Below are positions 52,861 through 64,000 of a stretch of 64,000 nt of DNA, piece by piece; the stretch's first letter is position 1, and each line of letters starts with the position of its first letter. The notes beneath the pieces are model-generated. The model did no database searches. It saw nothing but the letters and a program-made list of their open reading frames with translations, and had not been told where the DNA came from. Made by a program: the position numbers and the translations under genes. Source of the stretch: Ascochyta rabiei (lineage: Eukaryota; Ascomycota; Dothideomycetes; Pleosporales; Didymellaceae); NCBI RefSeq assembly GCF_004011695.2, contig NC_082414.1:1116001-1180000 (forward strand), in the 5' to 3' direction.

Positions 52861-55163
52861 ATGAGAACATCACTTCTCTGGCTCGCTGCCATTGGCGCCG
52901 AAGCTTGCCAGCGTGAGCGTGTGTTCAAGCGTCATGCCCACGCCCATATCAAACGACAGGCTGTCAATGCCACCTTCCCACCTGTATTGGACCCCAATGA
53001 ACAGGTTCTGATCAATTCCTTTGACAACACCTCCATTTCTACATGGTCCTACTACTACACCCATGGCGACCACATTGCAGGAAGGAACGAGTCGATGGCA
53101 CAATGGACCGCGGATAAATGGGAAAGTTATGGGTTCACATCTCGGCTGGACGAATACTGTAAGCTTTCGAAACACCTCCCCACTGTTCACGTTACAGTGA
53201 GGACGGAGTGGACCGGACCACGCTGTCAAAAGGCCAACTGCAGTGGTGGACTATCTGCTGACGACCTCCAGATGTCTTCCTCAACTACCCAGTCTCACAC
53301 TCACTCGTCTTGACATATCCCAACGGCAGCACGTACACCCCAACGCTCCAAGAAGCCGTGCTCGAAGAAGACCCTACCACCAGCTACCCGAACAGCATCT
53401 CGACTTTCCACGGCTACTCCTTCACCGGTAACGCCTCTGCAGAATACGTTTACGTTGGAAGAGGTCAACAGGTCGACTTCGAGCGTCTGCAGGCACTTGG
53501 CGTCGAGCTCGAAGGCAAGATCGCTCTCGCCAAATATGGTGGTCCGTTCCGCGGTCTCAAGGTGAAGAACGCCCAAGACCATGGTATGATCGGTGCGGTC
53601 ATCTTCTCTGATCCCGGTGATGATGGCAACATGACCGAGGCCAAAGGACAACTGGCGTACCCCAACGGACCGGCAAGAAACCCTACCACTGTCCAAAGAG
53701 GTAGTGTCCAGTTCCTGAGCACCTATCCTGGTGACCCCACGACTCCAGGTTACGTGTCGAAGAAAGACTCTCCAAGATCTGACCGCAGCATCATTACTCC
53801 TCAGATCCCTTCCCTCCCCATCTCGTGGCTCGAGGCACAGCCACTGTTGCAAGCCCTAAATGGCTTTGGCTCCTCAGGTGTACAAGTCAACCGCACTGGC
53901 TGGGTCGGTGCCATTCCTGGCGTCAACTACAGCACAGGCGCTGGATCGGGCGCCACTCTTGATATGAGCAATGTCATGAATGACACCTATGGCTCTATTT
54001 GGAATGCTATCGGCATCATCAATGGTACACTCGAGGACGAGGTTGTCATTGTTGGCAACCATCGCGACGCCTGGATCATTGGAGGGGCAGCAGACCCCAA
54101 CTCTGGAAGTGCTGTACTCATTGAACTGGCCAAAGCATTCGGCGAGCTTGCAAAGACGGGATGGAAGCCTGCTCGCACCATCGTACTTTGCAGTTGGGAT
54201 GCCGAAGAGTATGGTCTGGTTGGAAGGTACGATGATTTAAATACTATTGTATGCTCCTGTATGCTAATTCGATTCCCATACAGCACCGAGTGGATGGAAG
54301 AGTACATCCCGTGGATAAAGAACGCCGCAGTCTCCTACCTGAACATTGACGTCGCCGTCTCGGGACCAATCCCTGAAATTTCAGCTACGCCTGATCTTCA
54401 TGCCATTAGCACTAGCCTCATGAAGAAGATCATCTATCCCTTCCACGGCAGCAGCGACCAGACTATGTACGATGTGTGGTCAACACTCGACGGTACAGTT
54501 GGTGTCCTTGGTAGCGGCAGTGACTACACAGCCTTTCTCCACCGTGGTATTGCTGCCATCGACATGGGTGCTGGTGGCGGACCGAACGATCCAGTCTACC
54601 CCTACCATTCCAACTACGACTCGTACCACTGGATGGCCACATTTGGCGACCCAGGCTTCCACACACACAAAGCAATGGGCCAGTACCTGACTCTCCTTTT
54701 GTACCACATGGTCAATGACCCCGTGGTCCCTCTTCAGCCTGCAGACTACGTCGAAGAGCTGAACACCTACCTCCAAGCGCTCAACACCACAATCGCTTCT
54801 GCCAACGCTACGGTCGATCTCTCAGCCCTAGTAGATGCCATCTCGACCTTCGAGACCTCCGCACGGCAGTTTAATGACCTCCGTGACCATGCTGTCGCAA
54901 GTAACGACACCGCACTAATCACGGTTCAAAACCACAAGGCGCGCGACTTCTCTCGTGGCTTCACTTCTCAGGGTGGTCTGCCTACTAGAGAGTTCTATCA
55001 GCACACCATCTTCGCGCCTGGACGCGACACTGGCTATGCGCCGGTAACATTCCCAGGCATCACCGAGAGCATCACGTTTGATAAGGATGTCGAGCTGGCG
55101 CAGGAGTGGGTGGAAAAGACCAGTGCTGCGATTCTGGTCGCTGCCAGTATCCTCAAGACCTAG
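52861..55163 (+). CDS. Secreted glutamate carboxypeptidase II-type M28 metallopeptidase
   Basis: Exons 52861-53158, 53272-54226 and 54284-55163, 710 residues. The short N-terminus MRTSLLWLAAIGAEA is a probable signal peptide. A protease-associated domain (GKIALAKYGGPFRGLKVKNA) sits in the first third. The zinc centre is complete: NHRDAWIIGGAADPNSG (His and bridging Asp, about 363-373), SWDAEEYGLVGSTEW (catalytic Glu and ligand Glu), AVSYLNIDVAVSG (Asp) and YPYHSNYDSYHWM (His). A C-terminal dimerisation domain follows. Relatives remove C-terminal glutamate or act as transferrin-receptor-like proteases (Tre1/Tre2, vacuolar Vps70). Many N-glycosylation sites fit secretion. Both splice junctions fall inside conserved blocks (EYY/VFLNYP and LVG/STEW) and restore them. 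Confidence 0.93.
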
Positions 55164-56215
55164 TGGAGATGTAGGCGGCAATGCGGTCACGTAGAGGTTC
55201 TCTCGCAAGGCTTTATGATCAGAAACAACGTGATGATGGATACTTCCCAACAGCACCACAACCAAAAATCTAAATCCCTTCAAAACGAGTAAGCAAGCTA
55301 CTTGGGATTTTTTGTGCAGATTCGAGTTGTTCCTGCAGATTTGTCTGAGCGTTGCATCGGTATATCTGGTTGCAACAATACTCTGCTTTGCCAGTCTTAC
55401 TTGCGGTCAATCAGTTTAGCATCACGAGAGAGCTTCACGCAAGCACCAGGATCGAGGTACGGTAGAGGTGGATATGCAACGCATGCTGCAGGCGCAGCAC
55501 GTAATTGTAGTCTAATGAGTAAACGATTCAATGAAGCCACGGTGTTTTGATATTATCCGCGCTCCCTCTGAAACGGGCTCTCGCGTTGACGCCATGCCCA
55601 ACCCAGCCTAGAGCAGCGCTGTAACTTTGTCCGGCTGTCGCGGGCCACGTCCTCACCTGGCGCACCTTATCCAAGAGCTCGAGAAAGCTTGACCGCATCT
55701 TCATGCCAACAACGGTGTCAACTGTACCAGGTTCTTGTCTGGGAAGGTCTGCCTGAGCGGGACGGGCCCACAGCAACGATGAAGACTGGATCGCTCCTTT
55801 GCCGAACATTCCGAAAGACCCACGAAACGACAGGCATCAAATGCCACAGTTGGGATTGCAATGCCGCGCAATGAAGCGCACGCGACATGTTCCCACTTCC
55901 AGGGCGTACCAGACTGTATCTACTCCTAGTACCCGGGGTCAGAGCACCGGCCTGCAAGGCGACGCGCCTCCTGTTTTGCAAGGCGTCGTCATTCGTCTGC
56001 CACCTTAACCCAAGTGAGACTGGGTTTAACCTGCGATATCTGAACAAACATGCCTTCGACCCCGTTTGGCCTTTCTGACTGTTAGCTGCGCATCCATTTA
56101 GGTTTCTTTTGAGCGATACGTTGACCTTCTGTCGCCTCGTCCCGGCCTTTTTTTCTGTCGCGTTGGGCCGATCATACTCTCCATCGTTCTTTGTTTTCTC
56201 TTTCCCCGGATAAGC
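55164..56215. other. Spacer between M28 peptidase and SGNH-fold gene
   Basis: 1.05 kb, no supportable gene. The last 100 bp before 56216 are T/C-rich (CCTTTTTTTCTGTCG, TTTGTTTTCTCTTTCC), typical of a fungal promoter or leader. Confidence 0.55.
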
Positions 56216-56635
56216 ATGAGGCTCTTTCCGAGACTATTACATGCCGTTGCTGCAGCCATCGTATTGATTGTGCTGTACCTCGGGTGGCTACAACATGATC
56301 ACCTAGGGCACAACATACACGAAGCGTGGGGAGGTACAGCACACAGAGTGGTTGTCTTTGGCGACGATTGGTCTGACACAGGCAAATATCGAGTTTCTCC
56401 ACCATTGAAGTCTGAGGCTGTTGTGCGAGATTCTAGTCGTGGCGAAATATGGACCGAGACATTGTGTAAAGAAGTGAGTCCGCATCGAATTCATGATTTG
56501 CATTTGCTAACACCATGTAGCTCGCTTGCGACTTCATGGATAACTTTGCTCGCTCCATGCCGCCACAGGGCGATGTTACGACCATCGGGTCTCTCATTGA
56601 CTCAGATATCCGCGCCCAGGCCGTCCCTGTCACAG

Positions 56636-56674
<39 letters not shown>

Positions 56675-57543
56675 CCCAGGTCACGTTTGACTTCAAGACA
56701 CAGGTGCAACAATTCTTAGAATATGAGAAGCAGAAACACCGCATCGGTGTTCCGGAACGTTTGCGCAAGGTCGACGAGTGGTCCATCTTCACCGTATCGT
56801 TCGGTCTCTGGGACCTGCTGGAATACTCTACGCTAGAGAAGGAGTATGCGCTGAAGGCGATTGACAGCAGTATCGAGGGGCTGTTTGAGAATCTTGACCA
56901 GCTGGCGCAGCATGTCGCAGCACCAATGAAGATTGTAATCCTCAAGCTATTGGATATTACGTTCCTGCCACGCTTCCAATCAAGAAAAGACAGGAACAAA
57001 GAACACTTCGCAGAAGACCAACACCACTTGGTGTTTCTGTGGACGTATTGGAACACGGTCTTGTCTCAAACAGCATCGCGGTGGAAGCACGGCGAGATCT
57101 TCATGCCGGAACCTAACAACTTGATTATGGACCAAGTCCGAGCTAAACAGCTATACTCGAAACAAATATCCGATGCATCCGGTACGGGCAAGCAAGCACC
57201 TCTCTTCGACTACGTAGAAGAGCCATGTTTGAAGTCGAAGGAGGATGACAATGTGAGCAAACTGCAAGCAGCTGGAGTTGACAAATGTGCCGACGCAGCC
57301 AAACACCTCTTTTGGTAAGTGATTGGCGCATACAAAAGCTTTGTCTTAGCCTAACCGTGACACAGGGATGATATACATCTCAGCGGGCCCGCTCACCAAC
57401 TAATCGGAAGAGCAGCCGCAAGCCTGCTACGCAGAAACCACACTGTCAATGTCGGAGAGTCAACCCAAGGTCCTGACAAAGACGACAAGACAGTAATAAA
57501 GGATACACCAAGTTTTAAGCTGAAGTTCCCTCCTGGCTACTAG
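56216..57543 (+). CDS. Membrane-anchored SGNH/GDSL-like hydrolase with altered nucleophile motif
   Basis: Exons 56216-56473, 56521-57314 and 57366-57543, 409 residues. An N-terminal hydrophobic segment (LLHAVAAAIVLIVLYLGWLQ) acts as signal anchor. Block I of the SGNH fold reads VVVFGDDWSDTGKYR at about residue 46: the usual FGDSxxD has Asp in place of the nucleophilic Ser (residue 51). Block V, WDDIHLSGPAHQLIG, keeps the DxxH pair (D352, H355). SIFTVSFGLWDLLEY is like the block III GxND region but lacks the Asn. A run of twelve Asn (AAC repeat) follows SDIRAQAVPVTD. Introns are 47-51 nt and both restore conserved order. With the Ser and Asn gone, it may be catalytically inactive or use another residue. 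The partner or substrate is unknown. Confidence 0.78.
56638..56674. repeat. AAC trinucleotide tract encoding poly-Asn
   Basis: Twelve consecutive AAC codons inside exon 2 of the SGNH-like gene. Confidence 0.95.
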
Positions 57544-58025
57544 CGATCCATGCTGAACACAGCATATACCAAACGGCCAGTGAAATCCTGGATGGCTGCA
57601 GCTGTGCCTCATGAGGAAGGGATGACATGTCGGCCACAACACCATCATGCAGTTTCCGAGACCAGCAGGTCTGTAATGAGTTGTGCAAGGTTGCGGCATT
57701 GTTGTCCCCTTGCATGACTGGTTGCAGGGGTGCAGGAATGTCTGAGAGGGTGTCTTGGCCGCTTCGGGCCGGGTGAGAACAAAGAAGTCTGCTGTCGAAC
57801 GCGACACGCGCTCTCACCGTTTCTGGCTGGGACAATTGAATTGCGGAGTAGATTGCGGAGAGTACTGAATGGTTCAGAGTTCATGGCAGCGCCACATAAT
57901 GCTTTCATCCAGCATCACATACTTCGGTGTCTCTACGGACAGTCTCTCCCTTCCTGTTCAACGGTACAATGAGCAGCTCTCTCAAAGGGACCCATTAGAT
58001 CAGCGGGTTCGTCGTCTTCTGCAAA
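57544..58025. other. Spacer / HMG-box gene promoter
   Basis: 482 bp with no domain-bearing frame. Presumed 3' end of the SGNH-like gene and promoter of the HMG-box gene. Confidence 0.5.
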
Positions 58026-60320
58026 ATGCTAGCAAGTTGTGTACTGCCGCCGATTCGGTCTTCCTCCCCTCCTCCGCCTCCTGTTGCAACATTCTTCAGC
58101 GTGCCCCGGAGATACGTCAAGTCGAACATGCAAGTTGGCGATGACAACCTGCCTTCTCCAACAGATGACGGCAAACCTGGCCGTAGTTTGAGGAAAAGCA
58201 GTAGGATCCAGATACCGAGATGTGCGCCCAACTCGAGCCCCGTCCAACACCACAAGGAGGAAGCGCAGCGGACGCCTACTTCGCCACGAGCAGCCAGGAA
58301 GAGGAATGCATCCCTTGGAATTGAGGACAGTACAGAAGAAGCCGTCAAAAGTGAAAGCTCGACGGAGGTAAAAACACCGGCGAGTGCTGTGTCTGTAGGG
58401 TCTGGGGATCTTTCACCACGTGTTTGTCTCTGTCAGCCTGAGCCGAAAATCCCCCGTCCAAGGAATGGTACGTCTGTCATTCTTTGTTTGCTGTCTCGGC
58501 GGCTAGATCGGCTAGGGCGGTTGGTGGCACTGCACAATCCTGACACCCCTGTGTGTCGACAAAGACAGCCGACTTCTTTGTTTGCGGCGTTATTTTGATC
58601 GGCCACTGACTCCTTTGTAGCGTTTATCCTCTATCGACAACATCATCAACAAGCCATCATCCGTCGCAACCCTGGTCTAAACAATCCCGACATTTCGAAG
58701 ATCATCGGCGAGCAGTGGAAAGCAGAAGGTGACGAGCAAAAAAAAGTTTGGCAGGACCTTGCCCAGGTTAGTGTGGCCCCCAGGTCCCCCTTGCTGCATG
58801 GCTGTGTAGACTAACAGGACGCGCAGGAGGAGAAAGCTAGACATCACGAACAGTATCCAGACTATCGCTATCAACCTCGCCGAATCAGCAAGCCCGGATC
58901 GTCGCCTTTAAACCCAACAGGTCAGCATACTACCGTTGATAAGTATCGTTGCCCAAAGTGTGGTGGTCGTAGCATCAAAACTCCGACTAGCCCTTACGCT
59001 GTCGAGACTCCAAGCACATCCACATCCACATCCACATCCACATCCACATCAACGTTACCGCCTCCAGACACCGTGGAAGAACTCAAACCCGCTACGAGCT
59101 ACCTGCCCACGATGAGCAGCCTGTCGTTGGACTCGCCCGTTGTCGCTCGACGTGGACCGGGCCCATCGAGACTCAGTAACATCCAGGTCCCTTCTTCTCT
59201 CCGTGAGCAGGACATGTACAGCCCTCTCACGCCAGGACAGAAAAGACGTCGATACGACTACGGCCCGCCTCAATCTGCTCGTAGACCCGAAGGGCCATAC
59301 TACCCACAGAGTGCAGCCCGTCGCGACTCACTGCCGCCTATGCACGTGCGCGTGTCACCTCCTAACACTGCTGGTATGCACCCTCCCTCGGCTCGAACTC
59401 CACGTGAGGTGCGCCTGCCTCAGCACGAGTTAGCGCGCAAAGGCTCCTCGGCTGCGGATATCAACATTGTTGTACCACCGTCTCACGACCAGAGCAGGAG
59501 TGTCGAAGCCATGGTGCTCAGCGTTCCCTACCAGGCGCGGATCAAGTTGCTCGGCCGCATCTGTTCTCCATTGAAAGACCCTGGTCCAAGCAGTCCAGCT
59601 GTTCAGACGCGTGGTGCCATCATCGCCATCGAGGGCGACGATGTGAAGGCTGTCAAGGAGCTGGCAGTCTGGCTCAACGACTTCCTTGCCAAAGATGAAG
59701 AATACAGCGCTCGTCTCGGCAAGCCGCCTAAGATGCCATCAGACAGTAAGAAAGAAGCTACGTTTGAAGATTATCTCGACCTCATCAAGGACTGGCACGG
59801 GATATCCAAGGAGATGGTTCACTACATCACCACACCGATCGCGCAGTCCCAATCGCCGTCATGCAAGGATTCTGAGATGGATACGAGCGACCGCAAAGAT
59901 TCGGCCACGCCTCCGGACTCGCCGCGCAAATCAGCGTCTCCCAGCTTGACCACGTCGACGGTCAGGTCATGCAGCGTATCCAAGAAGCCGATTGTCATCC
60001 TCCCCACGTTCCAACTGCACGCATCTGTGGCGTATGCCTCCCGCATCCCCATCCAAGACGCGTACAGCCCGACAGATCACTGGCAGTGGATGGCGACGCT
60101 GTGGCGCGGGACCGTGGGCCCGGATCTGACGCTGTACGTCAAGAGCTACGAGGCCAAGGAGGGGCCGGGCCAGAGCAAGATGGTGGAGCTGGACGAGCAG
60201 GTTCGCTGCCTGACGGTGCTGAAGGCGCAGGGCAAGGGATTTGCGGATGCGAGTCTGCGCAGGGTGGGGTTCGAGGTCAGTGAGTGGGTGCGGGGGATTG
60301 GGGCGAGGACAGAGACGTAA
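58026..60320 (+). CDS. HMG-box transcription factor
   Basis: Exons 58026-58467, 58621-58766 and 58827-60320, 693 residues. A single sequence-specific (MAT/SOX type) HMG box lies at about residues 143-215: PRPRNAFILYRQHHQQAIIR, NPDISKIIGEQWKAE, KKVWQDLAQEEKARHHEQYP, DYRYQPRR. Both introns interrupt the box and restore it exactly. Just after it, CPKCGG is a lone CxxC that could bind metal only with another pair. The rest is Ser/Pro-rich with a TS repeat (CACATC units), and a C-terminal region (IVILPTFQLHASVAYASRIP, DHWQWMATLWRGTVGPDLTL) conserved in fungal relatives by recollection. It resembles the Rox1/Rfg1/Ste11-like regulators of development or mating rather than a MAT idiomorph protein, since no MAT-locus neighbours (apn2, sla2) are present. 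Target genes unknown. Confidence 0.88.
59018..59054. repeat. CACATC hexamer tract in the HMG-box gene
   Basis: Six CACATC units encoding alternating Thr-Ser downstream of the HMG box. Confidence 0.9.
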
Positions 60321-60332
60321 AGGAGGGTTGAG

Positions 60333-60425
60333 GGAGGGTTAAGGGAAGCTTGAAAGAGGCTTGAAAGAGGCGTGAAGGAATTCTGAGGAAGGCTTAAGAG
60401 AGGCTTGAAAGAGCGTGTAAGAGGG
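60333..60425. repeat. Degenerate 11-bp repeat (AGGCTTGAAAG)
   Basis: About six imperfect units just 3' of the HMG-box stop codon, probably within its 3' UTR. Confidence 0.75.
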
Positions 60426-61360
60426 ATACGGTCATTTGATGACATTGCTCATTTGAGCAGCTTTCTTTGGTGATATCAGGATCGGGATTACACCTTCCCT
60501 ATTTTCGCTTCTCCTGCAGTTGTTGATAACAATCCTGGCGAGGATGGTGTCGGAAGAAAAGTGGACTACACAGGGGCATCCCACTTGCAGTACATAACAT
60601 TGCGGGTGGAGCGAGCAACCGCCTGCCTGCACAGGACATGATCAAGGGCACCTGAGCAACTCTCCTTCTACATATACTGTCACGAAGAAGCTCGTTCTTT
60701 TCTGGTGGACGCTTCTGTTGGATCCACCACCACCTGCGCCAGCAGCTACACGCCGTAACAGCGGTGATGATGTGTAAAACAACCTAGCTAGAACAGACAG
60801 CGCGACTGAAGCGCGTGATGTACAATGATGGAGGCGGTGGAATACATAGCTGCGCTCATTTGCGCTTCTGGCGCTCGCCTTGTGCGACGGGCAGGCAGGA
60901 CTCACGAGACAAAGGGCCAGCTTCTGCACGACCCATCCCCCTTGCATCGTCCTTGCAAGCCAGTTTTCGCGGCGGGCGGTCTTTCTCCCAATAGGATAGG
61001 TCAAGTGGCCGTTGGAGGCATGCACCGCCACAGAGCACGAGCCACGGTCATGTGAAGAGGCGAGCGCCAAGGGCCAGAGGGTGCCAAGAGCGCAACGGCA
61101 TCATAGCGCTTTCACGTGCGAGCTACGGCCTTCTCACATGGCAGGCCGGGGCTTCTTTCACCGTTGTCACATGCAAGGTTCAGACCAACCACAGGCGCGG
61201 ATGGAGCTACTAGTAAGACGAGGCGGCTTGTGTGTGGGGAAAGGCAAGGATGGGCGACGACGGCTGACGTGGTTGAACTCCCTCACTGCACGTTGCTGCT
61301 GCTCTTCTGGCTGGGAAGAAGCACCCAGTGTACCGTGCAAAGGACAGATAGCGCTCCACT

Positions 61361-61385
61361 GCCTCACCTCACCTCACCTCACCTC
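61361..61385. repeat. CCTCA pentanucleotide tract
   Basis: Five CCTCA units in a row. Confidence 0.9.
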
Positions 61386-61492
61386 ATGGCCTCATGACGT
61401 CTGGACGAGACGACGCTGCACGGACTAGACGGCCGCGGACCCAAGCACACGACGCTGCCGAGGAGGAGACGTGGTAGGGAAGGCAACCGAGT

Positions 61493-61590
61493 GGAGATAG
61501 GAGGAAATCGAGTGGAAATAGGAGGAAATCGAGTGGAAATAGAAGGAAATCGAGTGGAAATAGAAGGAATTCGAGTGGAAATATAGAAAA
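61493..61590. repeat. 21-bp tandem repeat, about 4.5 copies
   Basis: Unit GGAGGAAATCGAGTGGAAATA, later copies reading GAAGGAAATCG. Purine-rich on plus, ending about 55 bp before the hydrolase ATG, hence in its promoter or leader. Confidence 0.9.
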
Positions 61591-61644
61591 GGAGACGTGA
61601 TAGAAGGATATCGAAAAAGAGGCAATCGAAAGTGAGGCAGCGTC

Positions 61645-64000
61645 ATGATAGACCACGTCCTGGGCCGGCCGTCGGTGCAGTTCAGGAAGATCCAGGTGCT
61701 GGCCGTCGTCTCCTTCTGGTCCTTCTACCTGTACAGGTGGGCTTCTCTGCTCCGCGCGTAACTCCACGCTGCTCCCTACTGCACACTGACAGACGTCCAG
61801 AGGCGACCGCCACGGCCCGCCGCTCCTCCGCCGCCTCTCGGCGCTGCTCAGCTCCCGGCTTACCGTGTGGCAGACGGTGCTCGTTACGCTGCTCTACCTC
61901 TACGTCGCCCGCAACTTTGGCAAGCTCGTCGGCCTCGAGTGCCCGGAGCCGCTCGCGGCCCTCTACTCGCGCTCCTACTTCCGCGCCACATGGGTCACCA
62001 CCGCCCTCGACGCCGGCTTCTGGTCCGCCATGAAGGTGAAGCCAAGGGGCCTGCGTGACGTGCTGTCGATCGTCTTCAGCGCCTACTACCTCGTCTGCGC
62101 CGAGCAGGCCGACGAGAAGGTCCGCAAGATCAGGGCCACCCTGACCGTCGATCACCTGCGCGTCGCCTGGAACAAAGGCACCACGCCCTACATCTCTGCT
62201 CTGACCAGCCTCATGCGCCCGCGCCTGATGTGGTACCCCCCGCGCCAGATCAGGATCCCGCGCCCCAAGGAGAGCAGCTACAGGGACCCCGTCGTCGCCT
62301 GGCTGTACTTCAACGGCCCCCTCAGCGCCCTGAAGAAGCACGACAAGCTCGTCCTCGACGTGCCCGGCGGCGGCTTTGTCGCCATGGACCCGCGCAACCA
62401 CGACGACAAGCTCATGGGCTGGGCCGGCAAGACGGCGCTGCCCGTGCTGAGCCTGGACTATCGGAAGGCCCCCGAGTGGCCGTACCCGTACGCGCTGAAC
62501 GAGTGCTACGACGTCTACCACACCATCGTCGCCACCAGAGGACGCTGCATGGGGCTCTCTGGCGAGCACGAGCCCAAGATCGTCGTCTCCGGCGACTCGG
62601 CTGGCGGGAACCTGGCCGTCGCCATGGTGCTCATGGTTCTGCAGAGCGGCTCCACGGCGACGCGGCGCTGGCAGGGCGAGCACGAGCTGCCGCCGCCAGT
62701 GGGCTGCATGCTGATCTACCCTGCCCTCGACATGAACATCGGCAACTGGATGACAGACGAGCAGATGGCCCTCATTCGCGACCGGAGAGTGAGGAAGACC
62801 AACAGACCCATCCTCCGCCACAAGAGCGACGATTACCGCCACCTCGCTCCCAACACCCCCTACGGCTCCGACGACTCCGGCAGCGAAGACGAGAAGCCAA
62901 GAGCGCGCATGACCGACGCCAACACGCCCACCAGCGAACGCGTCCTCACCTCGCCCCAGACCATGATCAAGCTCAGCGCCGCGCACACCAACAAAGACAC
63001 CACCGCCCTCCCCAACATCAACACCAATCTCACAAACGCCCACCCCGTCGCTACGCCCGACCGCATGTCACCGGTAGCCACGCGAGCCTCGCCTGAAACG
63101 CCCCGCGTCTTCCAACCACCCGCTGCCGGCCCAGCGCCTCCGGCTACAGCCATCAAAACTCGCCTGGCAACGTCGTCCATGATATCCTACTTCAACGACC
63201 GCATCCTGACGCCGGAGATGATGCGCGCCATGATCATCCTATACATTGGGCCTCACCACCGCCCGGACTTCAGCACCGACTTCCTGCTCTCGCCCCTCCT
63301 CGCGCCCGAGAGCCTGCTTGCCAAGTTCCCACGGACCTGGATGCTGACGGGCGAGCGCGATCCGCTCGTCGACGACACAGTCATCTTTGCGGGAAGATTG
63401 CGGCAGGCAAAACGTGCCGAGTTCGCCACGGCCAAGGAGCTGGGCTTGGACTGGGCGCGCGGTGCGTTCAGAGAGGAGGACTGGGTCAACGTCGACCTCG
63501 TCCCCGGCATTTCGCACGGCTTCTTGCAGTTCGTCGGTGTGTTCCCAGAAGGCTGGAAGTACATCTACCGCTGCGGCAAGTGGATCGACGAAGCCTTTGC
63601 CGCCGCCGAAGGTCGCGAGGTGCCGGACAGCACCGCCCCCAGCGCGGCCGTCACCCCGTGGCAGCGCAGCCGCGACCGCGACGACTACTTCGGCAGCGGC
63701 GCGACGCCCGGGCTGGCCGAAGCCGTCGACGGCCTGCGCTCCCCCTCGACGCGCCGCACACGACACCACTACCGCTCCGGCACCGCCAGCAGCGCCGACG
63801 ACGACCGCCCGCTGGAAATGACGGTCTTGCGCAAGGACAAGGCAAATCTCACGCCGCCGGCGGAAAACGGCAGTCTAGCCACCACCGCGCCCGATCGAAC
63901 TGCGCGCGGCAGGGGCAGGGCCCGGGCCCGGAAGAGCGAGAGAGGGCGGCGCAAGAGCCTGGTCAGTCTGGCGAGCGAGGACGATCTGCTTGGGAGGAGG
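61645..64000 (+). CDS. Alpha/beta hydrolase (hormone-sensitive-lipase-like), cut by window edge
   Basis: Exon 1 61645-61736, exon 2 61801 to the right edge, still open: at least 764 residues. Intron of 64 nt (GTGGGC...GTCCAG, branch CTGAC). Membrane-associated start (IQVLAVVSFWSFYLYR and VWQTVLVTLLYLYVA). The hydrolase core has PGGGFVAMD at about 219 (an HGGG-type oxyanion motif with Pro replacing His), VVSGDSAGGNLAVAM with the nucleophile Ser about 297, TGERDPLVDD for the acid and PGISHGFLQFVG for the His. A long disordered insert (about 365-480) splits the lid region, and the C-terminal part is Arg/Ser-rich. Codon use is strongly C/G-ending, unlike genes further left, and creates a long open antisense frame. 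Likely a lipid or steryl ester hydrolase; substrate is inference. Confidence 0.86.

Larger units (their letters stand above)
60321..61644. other. Spacer with tandem repeats before the right-edge hydrolase
   Basis: 1.3 kb. 60333-60425 holds a degenerate AGGCTTGAAAG repeat straight after the HMG-box stop. A CCTCA tract lies at 61361-61385 and a 21-bp array at 61493-61590. No gene is supportable. Confidence 0.6.

Noticed and set aside
58026..60320. MAT1-2 mating-type locus
   Set aside because: The HMG box is of the right class, but the protein is far larger than MAT1-2-1 and the usual flanking genes are absent.
61682..63043. 453-codon minus-strand ORF antisense to the hydrolase
   Set aside because: It is a mirror of the C/G-biased codons of the sense gene, which has clear catalytic motifs and a valid intron.

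Overview
The window is chromosomal DNA of a filamentous ascomycete (Pezizomycotina; a dothideomycete is my inference). Genes carry short spliceosomal introns (about 45-110 nt) with GTRNGT donors, CTRAY-type branch sites and YAG acceptors. The gene set is typical of moulds: an AreA-type nitrogen regulator, Ssn6/Cyc8, Skn1/Kre6 beta-glucan synthesis, DASH subunit Hsk3, glutamate decarboxylase, CRY-DASH and an HMG-box factor. I can support 21 protein-coding genes. Two are cut by the window edges: the areA-like gene on the left and an alpha/beta hydrolase on the right. I see no transposase, reverse transcriptase, CRISPR array, tRNA gene or secondary-metabolite cluster.

Layout. 1-293: 5' end of an AreA/Nit2-like regulator (minus). 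294-5634: gene-free, rich in minisatellites. 5635-6764: divergent pair, hsk3 (minus) and a small coiled-coil membrane protein (plus). 6765-15072: gene-poor, and the most unusual part. It starts with homopolymer and pentanucleotide repeats. From 8829 to about 14500 it then holds what reads as a full-length but very diverged ribosomal DNA unit (SSU - 5.8S - LSU order); its first 60 nt are nearly perfect 18S rRNA. 15073-19112: ssn6 and a conserved fungal mitochondrial-type protein. 19113-21395: spacer with a 42-bp inverted repeat. 21396-23570: skn1/kre6. 23571-27149: spacer. 27150-30555: rpl43 and pop1 (both minus). 31074-33806: a J-domain-like protein and a two-FAS1 secreted protein, convergent. 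34923-40003: glutamate decarboxylase and CRY-DASH. 40304-44504: DJ-1/PfpI-type protein and an MFS transporter, divergent. 45717-47889: LtrA-family membrane protein. 48020-51953: a small uncertain gene and a Kar9/GAS2-type microtubule protein (minus). 52861-57543: an M28 carboxypeptidase and an SGNH-fold protein whose GDS motif reads GDD. 58026-60320: HMG-box factor. 61645-64000: GC-rich alpha/beta hydrolase.

The genes are mostly independent housekeeping, regulatory and wall or surface functions, and I see no operon-like logic. Themes that recur are nitrogen and amino-acid metabolism (AreA, glutamate decarboxylase, glutamate carboxypeptidase), mitosis and microtubules (Hsk3, Kar9-like) and ribosome or RNA work (eL43, Pop1, the rDNA relic). 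Exon boundaries were placed by eye from splice signals and frame. Each listed gene with complete exons closes to a whole number of codons.
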